Shown here in pieces: positions 29,853 to 37,291 of a DNA stretch of 64,000 bases. The DNA lies in contig NZ_QEXM01000057.1 of NCBI RefSeq assembly GCF_004127445.1, positions 248,001 to 312,000 on the forward strand, given 5' to 3'. The notes beneath the pieces were generated by a model. That model saw only the letters and a program-made list of their open reading frames with translations. It did no database searches and was not told the DNA's origin. Every line of letters starts with the position of its first letter. The stretch's first letter is position 1. The position numbers and the translations under genes were made by a program. Source of the DNA: Streptomyces alfalfae (GTDB lineage Bacteria > Actinomycetota > Actinomycetes > Streptomycetales > Streptomycetaceae).

Positions 29853-30818
29853 TCAGCGGCAGCTGTAGGACGGGCTGGTGTCCTTCGTGGAGCCGTCCGT
29901 GCCGACGAGGTTCCAGGAGAAACCGGTGTCGGTGAAGTTCAGCTTCACGACACCGAAGGTGTCGGTGAGCCGCTTCTGGCTGTTGGGCTGGACCTCCTCG
30001 ATGTCGTACGGGTTGGCGCCACCCATGCCGCCGAGCACCTCGACGATGCCGTCGGCGTCGGCCTTGCCGTCCGCGTTCTGCGGGGCGAACCGCTCGTAGT
30101 GGTGGTCGTGTCCGTTGAGCACCAGCTCGGCCTTGTGGGCCTGGAGCAGCTTCCAGACCGGGCGGCCGACCGGGTCGTTGCCGTGCTCGCCGGAGGAGAA
30201 GAGCGGATGGTGCCAGTAGGCCGCCACGCACTTCTTGGTGTTGGCGGCGAGGTTGTCCTTGAGCCAGTCGATCTGCTCGTCGTCGTCGAATTTGTTGGAG
30301 TCGAGGGCGATGAAGTGCCAGTTCCCCTGGTCGAAGCTGTAGTAGCTCTCCCCGTCGGGGTAGGCGACGGACCCGAAGTAGGACTTGTAGCCCTTGAACG
30401 CGCCCGCCGGGTCGTAGCTCTCGTGGTTGCCGGGGACGGGCCTGGTCTTGCTCTTGAAGGCGCCCCAGGTCTTGTCGTAGTACTTCTGGAAGTCCTTCAG
30501 GCGAGCGTCGTCGTACTGGTTGTCGCCCATGGTCATCACGAAGGACGGGTTGATCTGCTTGACCAGCGCGGCGGTCTTGGGGTGCTTGCAGCTGCTGCTG
30601 CTCGCCGTGCACTGCTCGGCGATGTCACCCGCGGCGACCGCCGTGAACCCGGCGCGGGCCGCGGCGGCGGGGGAGGCGTCGGCCTCCTTGGCGGGGGACC
30701 ACAGCAGGACGCCGCCGACGAGGGCGAGCGAGGCGCCGGCGGCGATGGGGACGCCGAGGCGGGCCTTGCGGCTGCGGGAGTTCTTGCGGGAATTTGTGGC
30801 GCGAGGGATGAGCGGCAT
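29853..30818 (-). CDS. Secreted metallophosphoesterase, purple acid phosphatase-like
   Basis: 321 residues. A basic N-terminus (RKNSRSRKAR) and hydrophobic segment (about 22-40) indicate export. Metal-binding blocks of calcineurin-like phosphoesterases are in order: AAGDIA near 60, MGDNQYDD near 97, PGNHES near 129, WHHPLFSSGEHG near 202 and NGHDHHYER near 235. It should hydrolyse phosphate esters outside the cell with a two-metal centre. The natural substrate is unknown. Its first block is GDIA rather than the more common DxH, as often seen in the purple-acid-phosphatase branch. It is first in a three-gene minus-strand unit with the MFS and propeller genes; a palindrome at 30917-30929 lies in its promoter region. 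Confidence 0.88.
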   Translation of the reverse strand: MPLIPRATNSRKNSRSRKARLGVPIAAGASLALVGGVLLWSPAKEADASPAAAARAGFTAVAAGDIAEQCTASSSSCKHPKTAALVKQINPSFVMTMGDNQYDDARLKDFQKYYDKTWGAFKSKTRPVPGNHESYDPAGAFKGYKSYFGSVAYPDGESYYSFDQGNWHFIALDSNKFDDDEQIDWLKDNLAANTKKCVAAYWHHPLFSSGEHGNDPVGRPVWKLLQAHKAELVLNGHDHHYERFAPQNADGKADADGIVEVLGGMGGANPYDIEEVQPNSQKRLTDTFGVVKLNFTDTGFSWNLVGTDGSTKDTSPSYSCR

Positions 30819-30916
30819 GTCCGTCTCCTCTGGAGGCGTGGGGGGTGCCGAACCGTCGTCCCGGAATCCTGGCGATGTTGCATGTGCGCGTCAATAACGT
30901 GGGATGAACATTTGTT

Positions 30917-30929
30917 AGGAAAGTTTCCT
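30917..30929. promoter_or_regulatory. Candidate operator palindrome AGGAAAGTTTCCT
   Basis: A 6+1+6 palindrome, extendable with two mismatches to TGTTAGGAAA-G-TTTCCTGTCA, about 100 bases upstream of the phosphatase start. It stands out in an otherwise GC-rich gap and has the size of a repressor operator. Similar AGGAAA/TTTCCT palindromes occur, as far as I recall, before secreted hydrolase genes in Streptomyces, perhaps read by ROK-family regulators. That assignment is tentative. Confidence 0.4.
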
Positions 30930-31003
30930 GTCAGGGCTTCCGTGAGGCGTGTGAGGTGTGTGAGACGCGTGGGGCATTCGGGTGGCGACCGGTCGGCATC
31001 CGC

Positions 31004-32290
31004 TCAGGGACCGGGGTTCGCCGAGGACGCCGGCAGCTCGAGAACGGCCCGTGCGCCGCGGGGGGCGGTGTTCGTGAGGGTCAGGCGGGCGCCGAGGACC
31101 TCGGCCTGGGCCTGGGCGATGGTCAGCCCGAGGCCGTGGCCGCGGCCCCGCTCCGGTGTCGCGGTGCGGAAGCGCTGCGGTCCATGGGCGAGCAGGTCCG
31201 GCGGGAAACCGGGGCCGTGATCACGTACGGCGAGGGTGGCGCCGCGGACCTCGACCTCGACGGGGGGCTCGCCGTGCCGCTGTGCGTTGAGGAGCAGATT
31301 GGTCAGGATGCGGTCCAGTCGGCGGGGGTCGGTCCGCACCACGGGCCGGCCGACGACCGTGAGCCGTACGTCGCCGCCAGTGCGGGCCACGCACTCCCGC
31401 ACGAGGTCGGCCAGCGGCAGCGGCTGGATGTCCGCGCGTTCCGTGCCGGCGTCGAGACGGGAGACCTCCAGCAGGTCGTCCACCAGTCCGTGCAGGACGC
31501 GGACACGGTCCCGTACGAGATCGGTGGCCTCGCTCTCGGGCAGCAGGGAGGCGGCCGTGACCAGACCCGCGACCGGCGTGCGCAGCTCGTGGGCGACGTC
31601 GGCGGTGAAGCGCTGCTCGCTGTGCAGGCGTTCCTGGAGGACGTCGGCCATGTGGTCCACGGCGGAGGAGATCTGGCCGATCTCGTCGCGGCGCCGGGTA
31701 CGGGTGCGGGCGTCGAGGTCGCCCTCGCGGATGCGGTGGGCGGTGCCGGCGATCCGGCGCAGCCGCCGGAGCACCAGCTCGGCCGCGAGGGCGGAGAGCG
31801 GCACGACGACGGCGAGCGTGGCGAGCGCCGCATAGCGCATGTGCCGGTCGAGGGCCCGACGGTTCAACAGGTCGCTGATCATGTCGTGGCGGACGGCGAC
31901 CACCGTGCCGTCGATCCTGGTGCCCGCCCACATGGCGGCCTGATCGGCGGTGCCCCTCACCTCGTACCAGGTGACCGGCCCCGCGGCGCCGCCGAGCCGC
32001 CGATGGACCTCGTCGGGCACCTTGTCGCCCACCACGAGGCCCGATTCGCTGTCGGCGCCGTCCGGCTGTCGGTCGCGCTCCGCCTGCGCGTCCTCCTCTT
32101 CGTCGAGCTGGTGGAGGGCGTCGGCGCGGGCGAGCGCGAGGGAGCGGCTCTCGGTGGTGCGGTGGACCAGGACGCCGATGCCCAGGGCCATCAGGAAGGC
32201 GGCGACGGTGACACCGGCGGCGACCTGCCAGCGCAGGGAGCGCGGATCGGTCAGACGCCGCAGGCGGGAGGGGGAGTGGGGCACGGTCAT
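31004..32290 (-). CDS. Membrane histidine kinase of a two-component system
   Basis: 428 residues. Two membrane segments (about 22-43 and 154-173) flank a roughly 110-residue extracytoplasmic sensor rich in acidic residues. A HAMP linker follows (about 175-225), then the H-box FTADVAHELRTPV with phospho-acceptor His234, an N-box LLLNAQRHGEPP and a G-box DHGPGFPPDLL. It should phosphorylate the OmpR-type regulator encoded just upstream. It is last in an operon led by a DD-carboxypeptidase and a VanJ-like phosphatase, so an envelope-stress or cell-wall-antibiotic signal is likely. The start at 32290 is the only convincing one in frame; its ribosome binding site is weak. It is separated from the regulator stop by 55 bases. 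Confidence 0.92.
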   Translation of the reverse strand: MTVPHSPSRLRRLTDPRSLRWQVAAGVTVAAFLMALGIGVLVHRTTESRSLALARADALHQLDEEEDAQAERDRQPDGADSESGLVVGDKVPDEVHRRLGGAAGPVTWYEVRGTADQAAMWAGTRIDGTVVAVRHDMISDLLNRRALDRHMRYAALATLAVVVPLSALAAELVLRRLRRIAGTAHRIREGDLDARTRTRRRDEIGQISSAVDHMADVLQERLHSEQRFTADVAHELRTPVAGLVTAASLLPESEATDLVRDRVRVLHGLVDDLLEVSRLDAGTERADIQPLPLADLVRECVARTGGDVRLTVVGRPVVRTDPRRLDRILTNLLLNAQRHGEPPVEVEVRGATLAVRDHGPGFPPDLLAHGPQRFRTATPERGRGHGLGLTIAQAQAEVLGARLTLTNTAPRGARAVLELPASSANPGP

Positions 32291-32345
32291 GGGTGGCGGT
32301 GTCCGTCTCGGGCCGGTGGGTGGGGTGAACGCGGGCAAGGGCGGT

Positions 32346-33032
32346 TCAGCGCCGGAAGCGGTAGCCGAATCCCCGCACGGTGTCGATGTGTTCGGCCCCG
32401 ATCTTCCTGCGCAGCCGCTGCACGGCCAGATCGACGACCCGGGTGTCGCCTTCCCAGCCGTAGTCCCACACGGTGCGCAGCAGGCTCTGGCGCTGCAGGA
32501 CGACGCCGGGCGCCGCGACGAACTCCAGCAGCAGACGCAGCTCGGTGGGGGTGAGCGCGACAGGTTCACCGCCCTTGCGGACCTCCAGCCCGCGGAGGTC
32601 GACGCTCAGGTCGCGGAAGACCAGCCTGCCCTGCTCGTCGGGGGCCTTACTGGCGGCGGTGGCCGGGTAGCTGGCGCGACGCAGCAGGGTACGGATGCGG
32701 GCCAGCAGCTCGGCGGTGTCGACGGGTTTGACGACATAGTCGTCGGCTCCCGCCTCAAGACCCGCGACGACGTCGGTCGCCTCCCCGCGGGCGGAGAGGA
32801 TCAGAAGGGGGACCTGGCTGCTCTCGCGGATCCTGCGGCACAGCCCGATGCCGTCGAGGTGCGGCAGCATCACATCCACCATCAGCAGATCGTGTGTGCC
32901 GGCCCGGAACATCTCCAGACCGGTCAGCCCGTCGCCCGCGGCCGAGGTCCGGTAGCCGTACCGCTCCAGGACCAGGGTGAGGGACCGGCGGATCGTCGCG
33001 TCGTCCTCGACGAGGAGGATGTGCACGCTCAC
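32346..33032 (-). CDS. OmpR-family response regulator
   Basis: 228 residues. Receiver domain residues 1-120 have the acidic pair D10/D11, phospho-acceptor D53 (VDVMLP) and the lysine in VVKPVDT. The C-terminal winged helix (about 130-228) ends in the classic LRRKIGAEHIDTVRGFGYRF pattern. Receiver wording (for example GLEAGADDYVVKP) resembles envelope-stress regulators such as CseB, without being a clear orthologue. It lies between the VanJ-like gene (37-base gap) and its cognate kinase. OmpR-type regulators bind direct repeats with about 11-base spacing; such a repeat (35335-35351) lies ahead of the first gene of this operon. Confidence 0.95.
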   Translation of the reverse strand: MSVHILLVEDDATIRRSLTLVLERYGYRTSAAGDGLTGLEMFRAGTHDLLMVDVMLPHLDGIGLCRRIRESSQVPLLILSARGEATDVVAGLEAGADDYVVKPVDTAELLARIRTLLRRASYPATAASKAPDEQGRLVFRDLSVDLRGLEVRKGGEPVALTPTELRLLLEFVAAPGVVLQRQSLLRTVWDYGWEGDTRVVDLAVQRLRRKIGAEHIDTVRGFGYRFRR

Positions 33033-33069
33033 GGCTCTCCTGTTCGCTCTTCCACGCCCACGGCACTTC

Positions 33070-34182
33070 TCACAGGCGCAAGGAGGCCGCGGCGGGCAGG
33101 TGGTCGCTCATGGTACGAGGCAGTGTCCACGACGAGACCGGGGTGACGCCCCTGACCAGTATCTGATCGATGCGCACCAGCGGGAATTCCGCCGGCCAGG
33201 TCAGACCGAGTCCCGCACCCGCCTCCTCCTGCGCCGAGTGCAACTGCTCCGTCAGCGGACGCAGCGCCGTGTCTCGGGTGGAGCCGTTCATGTCACCGGC
33301 CACCACCACCCGGGAGGCGCGCTCGGAGCGCACGGCCGCGGCGAGCCGGCCGATGGCCTCGTTACGGCGCCGGGCGGCGAACCCGTCGGGAGCGACGCGT
33401 ACGGAGGCGAGGTGAGCGACATAGACGGCCAGCGGACCCTTGGGCGTGTCGACCGTGGCGCGCAGGGCACGCGGCCACGGCATGACCGGTACGGTCCGGC
33501 CGCCGTGCAGGGGCAGCGAGCTCCACAGCCCGACGCCGCCGCGCACCACATGGTAGGGGTGGGTCTTCGCCAGGGCCCGCTGGTAGCGGGGGACCGCCTC
33601 GGGGGACATCTCCTGGAGGGCGATCAGATCGGCGCCGGAGGAGATGAGCTGCCGGGCGGTCTGCCCGGGGGACCGGTTGGATTCGCTGACGTTGTGGCTG
33701 AGCACGCTGAGGTCGCCGCCGGTTCCGCGTTTGTCGGTCATCGACGTCCCGAACAGTGAGGCCCACACCACGGCGGGTACGAGGACGGCCGCGGCCGCGG
33801 GCCAGGAGCGCCGGACGGCGGCCATCAGGAGCAGGAGGGGCACGGCCAGCCCGAGCCACGGCAGGAAGGTCTGCAACAGGCTGCCCGCGTTCCGGGGGCC
33901 GGTGGGCAACTGGGGAATGACGAGGAGCGAGCAGCCGGTGAGCACCGCGGCCGCCGCGATCAGCCCACCGCGGCGCCGTGCCCAGGAGCGGTGCGGCACC
34001 GGAGCGGACGCGGTGTCTTCGGTGGGCATGGTGTCTTCGGTGGACGCCGTCTCGTGAGTGGGCGTGGTGTCTTCGGTGGGTGCGGTGCCGTGAACGGATT
34101 CCTGTCCTCGGGGAGCGTTCTCGCGGTCCGCAGGGGCATCGACGGTGGCCTGCGCCGTGCGCGGCCTGTACGGCAGCGTCAT
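33070..34182 (-). CDS. VanJ-like membrane-anchored endonuclease/exonuclease/phosphatase-fold protein
   Basis: 370 residues. A low-complexity Thr/Glu/Pro N-terminus (about 30-60, repeated TEDT units) precedes three membrane segments (about 72-92, 104-122, 126-145). A C-terminal EEP domain carries the catalytic blocks: LSHNVSE near 158, ALQEMSPE near 190, GDMNGS near 295, RIDQILV near 340 and MSDHLPA near 360. With three segments the catalytic domain should lie outside the membrane. That is the layout of VanJ from S. coelicolor, which confers teicoplanin resistance and probably acts on a lipid-linked cell-wall intermediate. It overlaps the upstream DD-carboxypeptidase gene by ATGA, so the two are made together. 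The repetitive N-terminus is unusual. Confidence 0.82.
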   Translation of the reverse strand: MTLPYRPRTAQATVDAPADRENAPRGQESVHGTAPTEDTTPTHETASTEDTMPTEDTASAPVPHRSWARRRGGLIAAAAVLTGCSLLVIPQLPTGPRNAGSLLQTFLPWLGLAVPLLLLMAAVRRSWPAAAAVLVPAVVWASLFGTSMTDKRGTGGDLSVLSHNVSESNRSPGQTARQLISSGADLIALQEMSPEAVPRYQRALAKTHPYHVVRGGVGLWSSLPLHGGRTVPVMPWPRALRATVDTPKGPLAVYVAHLASVRVAPDGFAARRRNEAIGRLAAAVRSERASRVVVAGDMNGSTRDTALRPLTEQLHSAQEEAGAGLGLTWPAEFPLVRIDQILVRGVTPVSSWTLPRTMSDHLPAAASLRL

Positions 34183-35222
34183 GACCGGGCCCGCCCCCCA
34201 CCGGCCAGAGCTGCGGGCAACCGCTCCCGCAAGGCGTCGAGCAGGGCCTCGCTGTGTGAGAACGCCGCGTCAAGGCCCTGGGCGGGCGACGTTCCGGCGC
34301 GCTGGCCGAGGACGACGCCGATGGCGAGGGGGGAGGTCTTGGCGGGGCCGACGTGAGCGGCCCACATCAGATTGCCGCCCGCCGGTGTGCTCGACCCGGT
34401 CTTCAGCCCCACCACACCCGGCTGCTCCAGCAGCCGGTTGGTGTTGCGCACCGTGCCCGGCACGCCGGGCACCCTGGTGTGCCGGGTGGCGACCACCGCC
34501 CGCAGCACCGGGTGGCGCATCGCATGCCGGGCCAGCTTCATCTGGTCGTCGGCGGTGCTGGTCGTGGTGGGTTCGAAACCGCTGGCCCCGGTGTAGGTGG
34601 TGCGTGTCATGCCGAGCGTCTTCGCCACGCGGTTCATCTTGCGCACGAACGCCTGCTGGCTTCCGGCGTCCCAGCGAGCGAGCAGGCGCGCCACGTTGTT
34701 CGCCGACGGCAGCAGCATCAGTTCCAGCATCCGTCGCAGGGGCAGCCTCTGGCCCTCCCGCACCGGTGCGGTGGATTCGTCCGACGAGCCGGCCTCGGCC
34801 TCCGCCCGCCGGTCCACCGTGACACTCGGCCCGGCCTCACCGGCCCCGATCGGGTGGCTCCGCAGGAGGACGGTGGCGGTCATGACCTTGGTCAGGCTGG
34901 CGATCGGGACGGGCCGCTGCCCTCCGGTGGTGCCCACGTGCCCCGTGCCCTCCACGACGAGACTGCTCTGCCCCTCGGACGGCCAGGGCAGCCGCTGACC
35001 GGATCGCTGCGACCCGGGCCCCAGGTCCGCGAGTACGGTTGCGGCGCCGGCCCGGCGGTCGTCACCCGCCGGCGCATTGAGGCAGCCCTTGGTCGTGAGC
35101 AGCAGCGGCAGCAGCAGTGCGACAGCGGCCACGGTCACCTTGTGGGCGCGTCGCGCACGGAGCTGTTCTCCACGGCGGCGGCAGGGGTCGGGTCCGGTTG
35201 TGGACGGGTCTTGCACCAGCAC
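34179..35222 (-). CDS. D-alanyl-D-alanine carboxypeptidase, S11 (low-molecular-weight PBP) family
   Basis: 347 residues from the chosen start. One membrane segment (about 29-43) makes it a type II membrane protein or exported enzyme. The S11 motifs are intact: SLTK at 109-112, SAN at 173-175 and KTG at 274-276. It should remove the terminal D-Ala from peptidoglycan pentapeptides. There is no C-terminal amphipathic anchor. GTG at 35222 is preferred because GGGAGAGG lies seven bases before it; an in-frame GTG at 35267 lacks such a site. It is the first gene of a four-gene operon with the VanJ-like phosphatase (4-base overlap) and a two-component system. Both enzymes act on cell-wall precursors that glycopeptide-type antibiotics recognise. 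Confidence 0.9.
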   Translation of the reverse strand: MLVQDPSTTGPDPCRRRGEQLRARRAHKVTVAAVALLLPLLLTTKGCLNAPAGDDRRAGAATVLADLGPGSQRSGQRLPWPSEGQSSLVVEGTGHVGTTGGQRPVPIASLTKVMTATVLLRSHPIGAGEAGPSVTVDRRAEAEAGSSDESTAPVREGQRLPLRRMLELMLLPSANNVARLLARWDAGSQQAFVRKMNRVAKTLGMTRTTYTGASGFEPTTTSTADDQMKLARHAMRHPVLRAVVATRHTRVPGVPGTVRNTNRLLEQPGVVGLKTGSSTPAGGNLMWAAHVGPAKTSPLAIGVVLGQRAGTSPAQGLDAAFSHSEALLDALRERLPAALAGGGRARS

Positions 35223-35626
35223 GACAACGCCTCTCCCATCGGGGCACGTGCGGGGTTCGCCGTGCACTGGGAAGAAGAGTCGGCCGCAGGGACGTCAGCG
35301 CTGTTGTGATGACCCGGCCAGAAGCGCTCAGGAATGTATCGTCCGTGTATCAGCGCGCCGAGGCGACTGCCACACGCTCAGCGCGCGGCCCCGGCCACAC
35401 CTCACGCGCCGCCGCCCTCGCCGGCTGAGGCCAAGGTGGCAGCGGGGAGCGGAACCCCGGATGACGGCACACATCCCCGCGTCACCGCGTCCCACACTCA
35501 CCGCGCCCTGTCGCGACGCGTCGCGGGGGCGGACCGGGGCCGTGCCCGTCGGCAATCGTCCCGGGCGGCCGTGGCCCAGGGGCAGCCGGGTCTCTCTGCA
35601 AGGCCGGCTCGGTGGCGGTCGTCCCC
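35223..35626. other. Intergenic region upstream of the DD-carboxypeptidase operon
   Basis: About 400 bases between the operon and the ATPase gene, both on the minus strand. It must hold the operon promoter and the end of the ATPase transcript. The distinctive element is the 11-base-period direct repeat at 35335-35351, annotated separately. No ORF here has coding character, and I see no strong terminator hairpin after the ATPase gene. Confidence 0.5.
35335..35351 (-). promoter_or_regulatory. Direct repeat TGTATC-N5-TGTATC, candidate response-regulator site
   Basis: TGTATC occurs at 35335 and again at 35346, an exact 11-base period (GATACA-CGGAC-GATACA on the minus strand). OmpR-family regulators typically bind tandem half-sites one helical turn apart. 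The repeat lies about 115 bases before the DD-carboxypeptidase start, in an AT-richer pocket, and the operon itself encodes such a regulator. Autoregulation is therefore a reasonable inference, though not proven. Confidence 0.45.
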
Positions 35627-36340
35627 CTACGGCTCGACGATGTGCCGCAGATAGGCGTGGGGGTCGTCGAGATAGCGGCGCCAGTGGTCCACGACGCCGA
35701 GATCCCGCCAGGTCGCCCTGCGCATGCCGTGCTCACCGACCTCGACGATGTCCGCGCCCGGCAGGGCGGTCAGCAGCGGGGAGTGCGTGGCGCAGATGAC
35801 CTGGCCGCCCTCCTTGGCCAACCGGTGGATGTGCCCGATCAGTTCGAGGCACGACGAGAAGGAGAGCGCCGCCTCCGGCTCGTCCAGGACGTAGAGCCCG
35901 GCGTGCAGGAACTTGCCGCGGAACGCCGCGAGGAAGCCCTCTCCGTGGCTGACGTGGTCCGGTGCGAACCCCTCCCTGCCCAGGGCGTCGAGTGCGGTCT
36001 CGGCCCGCAGGAAGAAGCCCTTGCGGGCCGACCAACTGGTCGCCATACGGCGTCCGCGCCCCGGAGCGGCGTCGAATCTCATCCGCTCGCCGAGGACCGA
36101 CTTTCCGCGCGGGGAGGCGTAGCGCCAGTCGTGGGAGCCGCCGTAGGGGTCCAGACCGAACCCCTCGGCCAGCGCCTCGACCAGGGTCGACTTCCCCGAG
36201 CCGTTCTCACCGACCAGAAAGGTCACGGGCGCGGTGAAGCGCAGCCCTTCGTCGAGGAACTGCCGGACACAAGGCACCGCCCACGGCCAGGCTTCCTCCT
36301 CGGGGGAGGAGAGATGGGCATACGCGCGTTCGATTATCAC
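35627..36340 (-). CDS. AAA/ABC-type ATPase, small SMC-like (RecF-like) protein
   Basis: 237 residues. Walker A is GENGSGKST near residue 44. A signature-like SHGEGFLAAF lies near 130. Walker B is LYVLDEPEAALS near 149 and the H-loop ATHSPLL near 184. There is no membrane segment and no partner permease nearby. This architecture is that of single-domain AAA ATPases related to the heads of SMC/RecF proteins; many accompany nucleases or toxins, but none is adjacent here. The GTG start at 36340 has a weak upstream GGGAG. Only 14 bases upstream of it is a (CCGAAG)6 microsatellite, which is unusual for a start region and might affect expression. Confidence 0.88.
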   Translation of the reverse strand: MIIERAYAHLSSPEEEAWPWAVPCVRQFLDEGLRFTAPVTFLVGENGSGKSTLVEALAEGFGLDPYGGSHDWRYASPRGKSVLGERMRFDAAPGRGRRMATSWSARKGFFLRAETALDALGREGFAPDHVSHGEGFLAAFRGKFLHAGLYVLDEPEAALSFSSCLELIGHIHRLAKEGGQVICATHSPLLTALPGADIVEVGEHGMRRATWRDLGVVDHWRRYLDDPHAYLRHIVEP

Positions 36341-36354
36341 GCGGCCAGTGTCTC

Positions 36355-36390
36355 CCGAAGCCGAAGCCGAAGCCGAAGCCGAAGCCGAAG
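36355..36390. repeat. Hexanucleotide microsatellite (CCGAAG)6
   Basis: Six perfect tandem copies of CCGAAG, followed by CCGCCG. The array lies just upstream of the minus-strand GTG start of the ATPase gene, within its likely 5' leader. Read on the minus strand it is (CTTCGG)6. Perfect short tandem arrays of this length are uncommon in Streptomyces intergenic DNA, and copy number could vary by slippage. Confidence 0.95.
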
Positions 36391-36451
36391 CCGCCGACGA
36401 CTGGCTTCCGGAGGCCGCCCCGGGTGATCACGCCGATGTCCAGGGCCGAGG

Positions 36452-36629
36452 CTGGAGTACGGCGACCGGATCGAGACGCGGGTATCTCCCGCGCCCGACG
36501 ACCGGGGCACGGAGGTGGCCGTGCGTCTCAAGGAGCCGGAGCCGGACGCCGCCCACTCCCTGCCCGCCCGCCCCGCGCACCGGTGCTGATCCGCGCCGGA
36601 ATCTGCGCCGCGCCCTGCGCGAGGCCTGA
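36452..36629 (+). pseudogene. Degraded, frameshifted remnant of a small (SRPBCC-like?) gene
   Basis: From 36452 one frame reads LEYGDRIETRVSP, then DDRGTEVAVRLKEPEPD, with near-perfect G/C third positions, and then hits a stop near 36590. A second frame continues with GADPRRNLRRALREA to the TGA at 36627. The two pieces together resemble the end of an SRPBCC-type polyketide-cyclase/dehydrase-like protein (a beta-strand with GTEV, then a terminal helix with RRxLR). That family call is weak. The fragment has no start codon or ribosome binding site, and its 5' portion is missing. It lies between the ATPase gene and the protease inhibitor and is most simply a decaying gene. Confidence 0.45.
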
Positions 36630-36634
36630 CGCCC

Positions 36635-37018
36635 TCAGCGGCAGCCGGTCTGCAGGTTGCCTGCCCGCGTGGAGCTGGCGAGATCGTTGATCTCACCGAA
36701 GTTCCCGCGCAAGCGGGGCAGCGCTCCGTGTGAGATGTGCGCCTGGCCGTAGCGGTAGTCGTCGAAGACGCACCACATCACGCCGCTGTTGTTGGCGAAG
36801 GACGAGGCCTTGTTGTCCATGTTCTGCCGGCGCAAGTCCGGGCTCCCGCCACGGAAGGCGACCATGTGCCCGTTGCCGTCCGCGTCTTCGAACAGGCAGT
36901 AGCTGCCGGCGGGGCATCGTTCGAACCCGGCCAGGGCCGGCCGCGCAGACGCCGTCGCGGGCAGGGCGGCCGAGATCGCCGCGAGGAAGAACGCGAGTGA
37001 GAGGATTCGAGTGCGCAT
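36635..37018 (-). CDS. Secreted peptidase inhibitor, family I36 (SMPI-like)
   Basis: 127 residues. The signal peptide ends near ATASARP. The mature part is about 100 residues with four cysteines (CPAGSYC, MWCVF and a C-terminal GCR), consistent with two disulfides. The CPAGSYCLFEDADGNG opening and the two-fold repeated beta-strand pattern match inhibitors such as the Streptomyces metalloproteinase inhibitor SMPI, a crystallin-like fold. It would act outside the cell against metalloproteases, perhaps the host's own. The start at 37018 has AGGAG four bases upstream; longer in-frame extensions lack coding character. It is monocistronic. The closest known relatives in Streptomyces are mostly uncharacterised, so the exact target is unknown. 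Confidence 0.87.
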   Translation of the reverse strand: MRTRILSLAFFLAAISAALPATASARPALAGFERCPAGSYCLFEDADGNGHMVAFRGGSPDLRRQNMDNKASSFANNSGVMWCVFDDYRYGQAHISHGALPRLRGNFGEINDLASSTRAGNLQTGCR

Positions 37019-37291
37019 GATGCTCCTGGTGAAGGCACGGGGAGGTCGGTACGAGCCTTCTTGAATTTCCTCGAGTGGCGCCACCCTCCGTGGCTTCCGT
37101 AGCTGAAGATCACTCGTGTGGGTCCGGCGTGTGGGAGTGAGCCGAGCGGCGAGGCGTGCGCGGGGGTGTGTGCCGGGTGGCGGGTCTGCTGATGCCGCGC
37201 TCGTTCGGGTGTCTTCCCGCCGCACAGGGGCTTTCGTCGTTTCCGATCTTCCAGACCAAGGGGGCGAGGCGAGCTGCTTCAGTCGCGTAAC

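Noticed and set aside
36207-36431. Peptide with GFGFGFGFGFG encoded across the (CCGAAG)6 array
   Set aside because: It is the translation of the microsatellite in another frame and overlaps the start of the ATPase gene.
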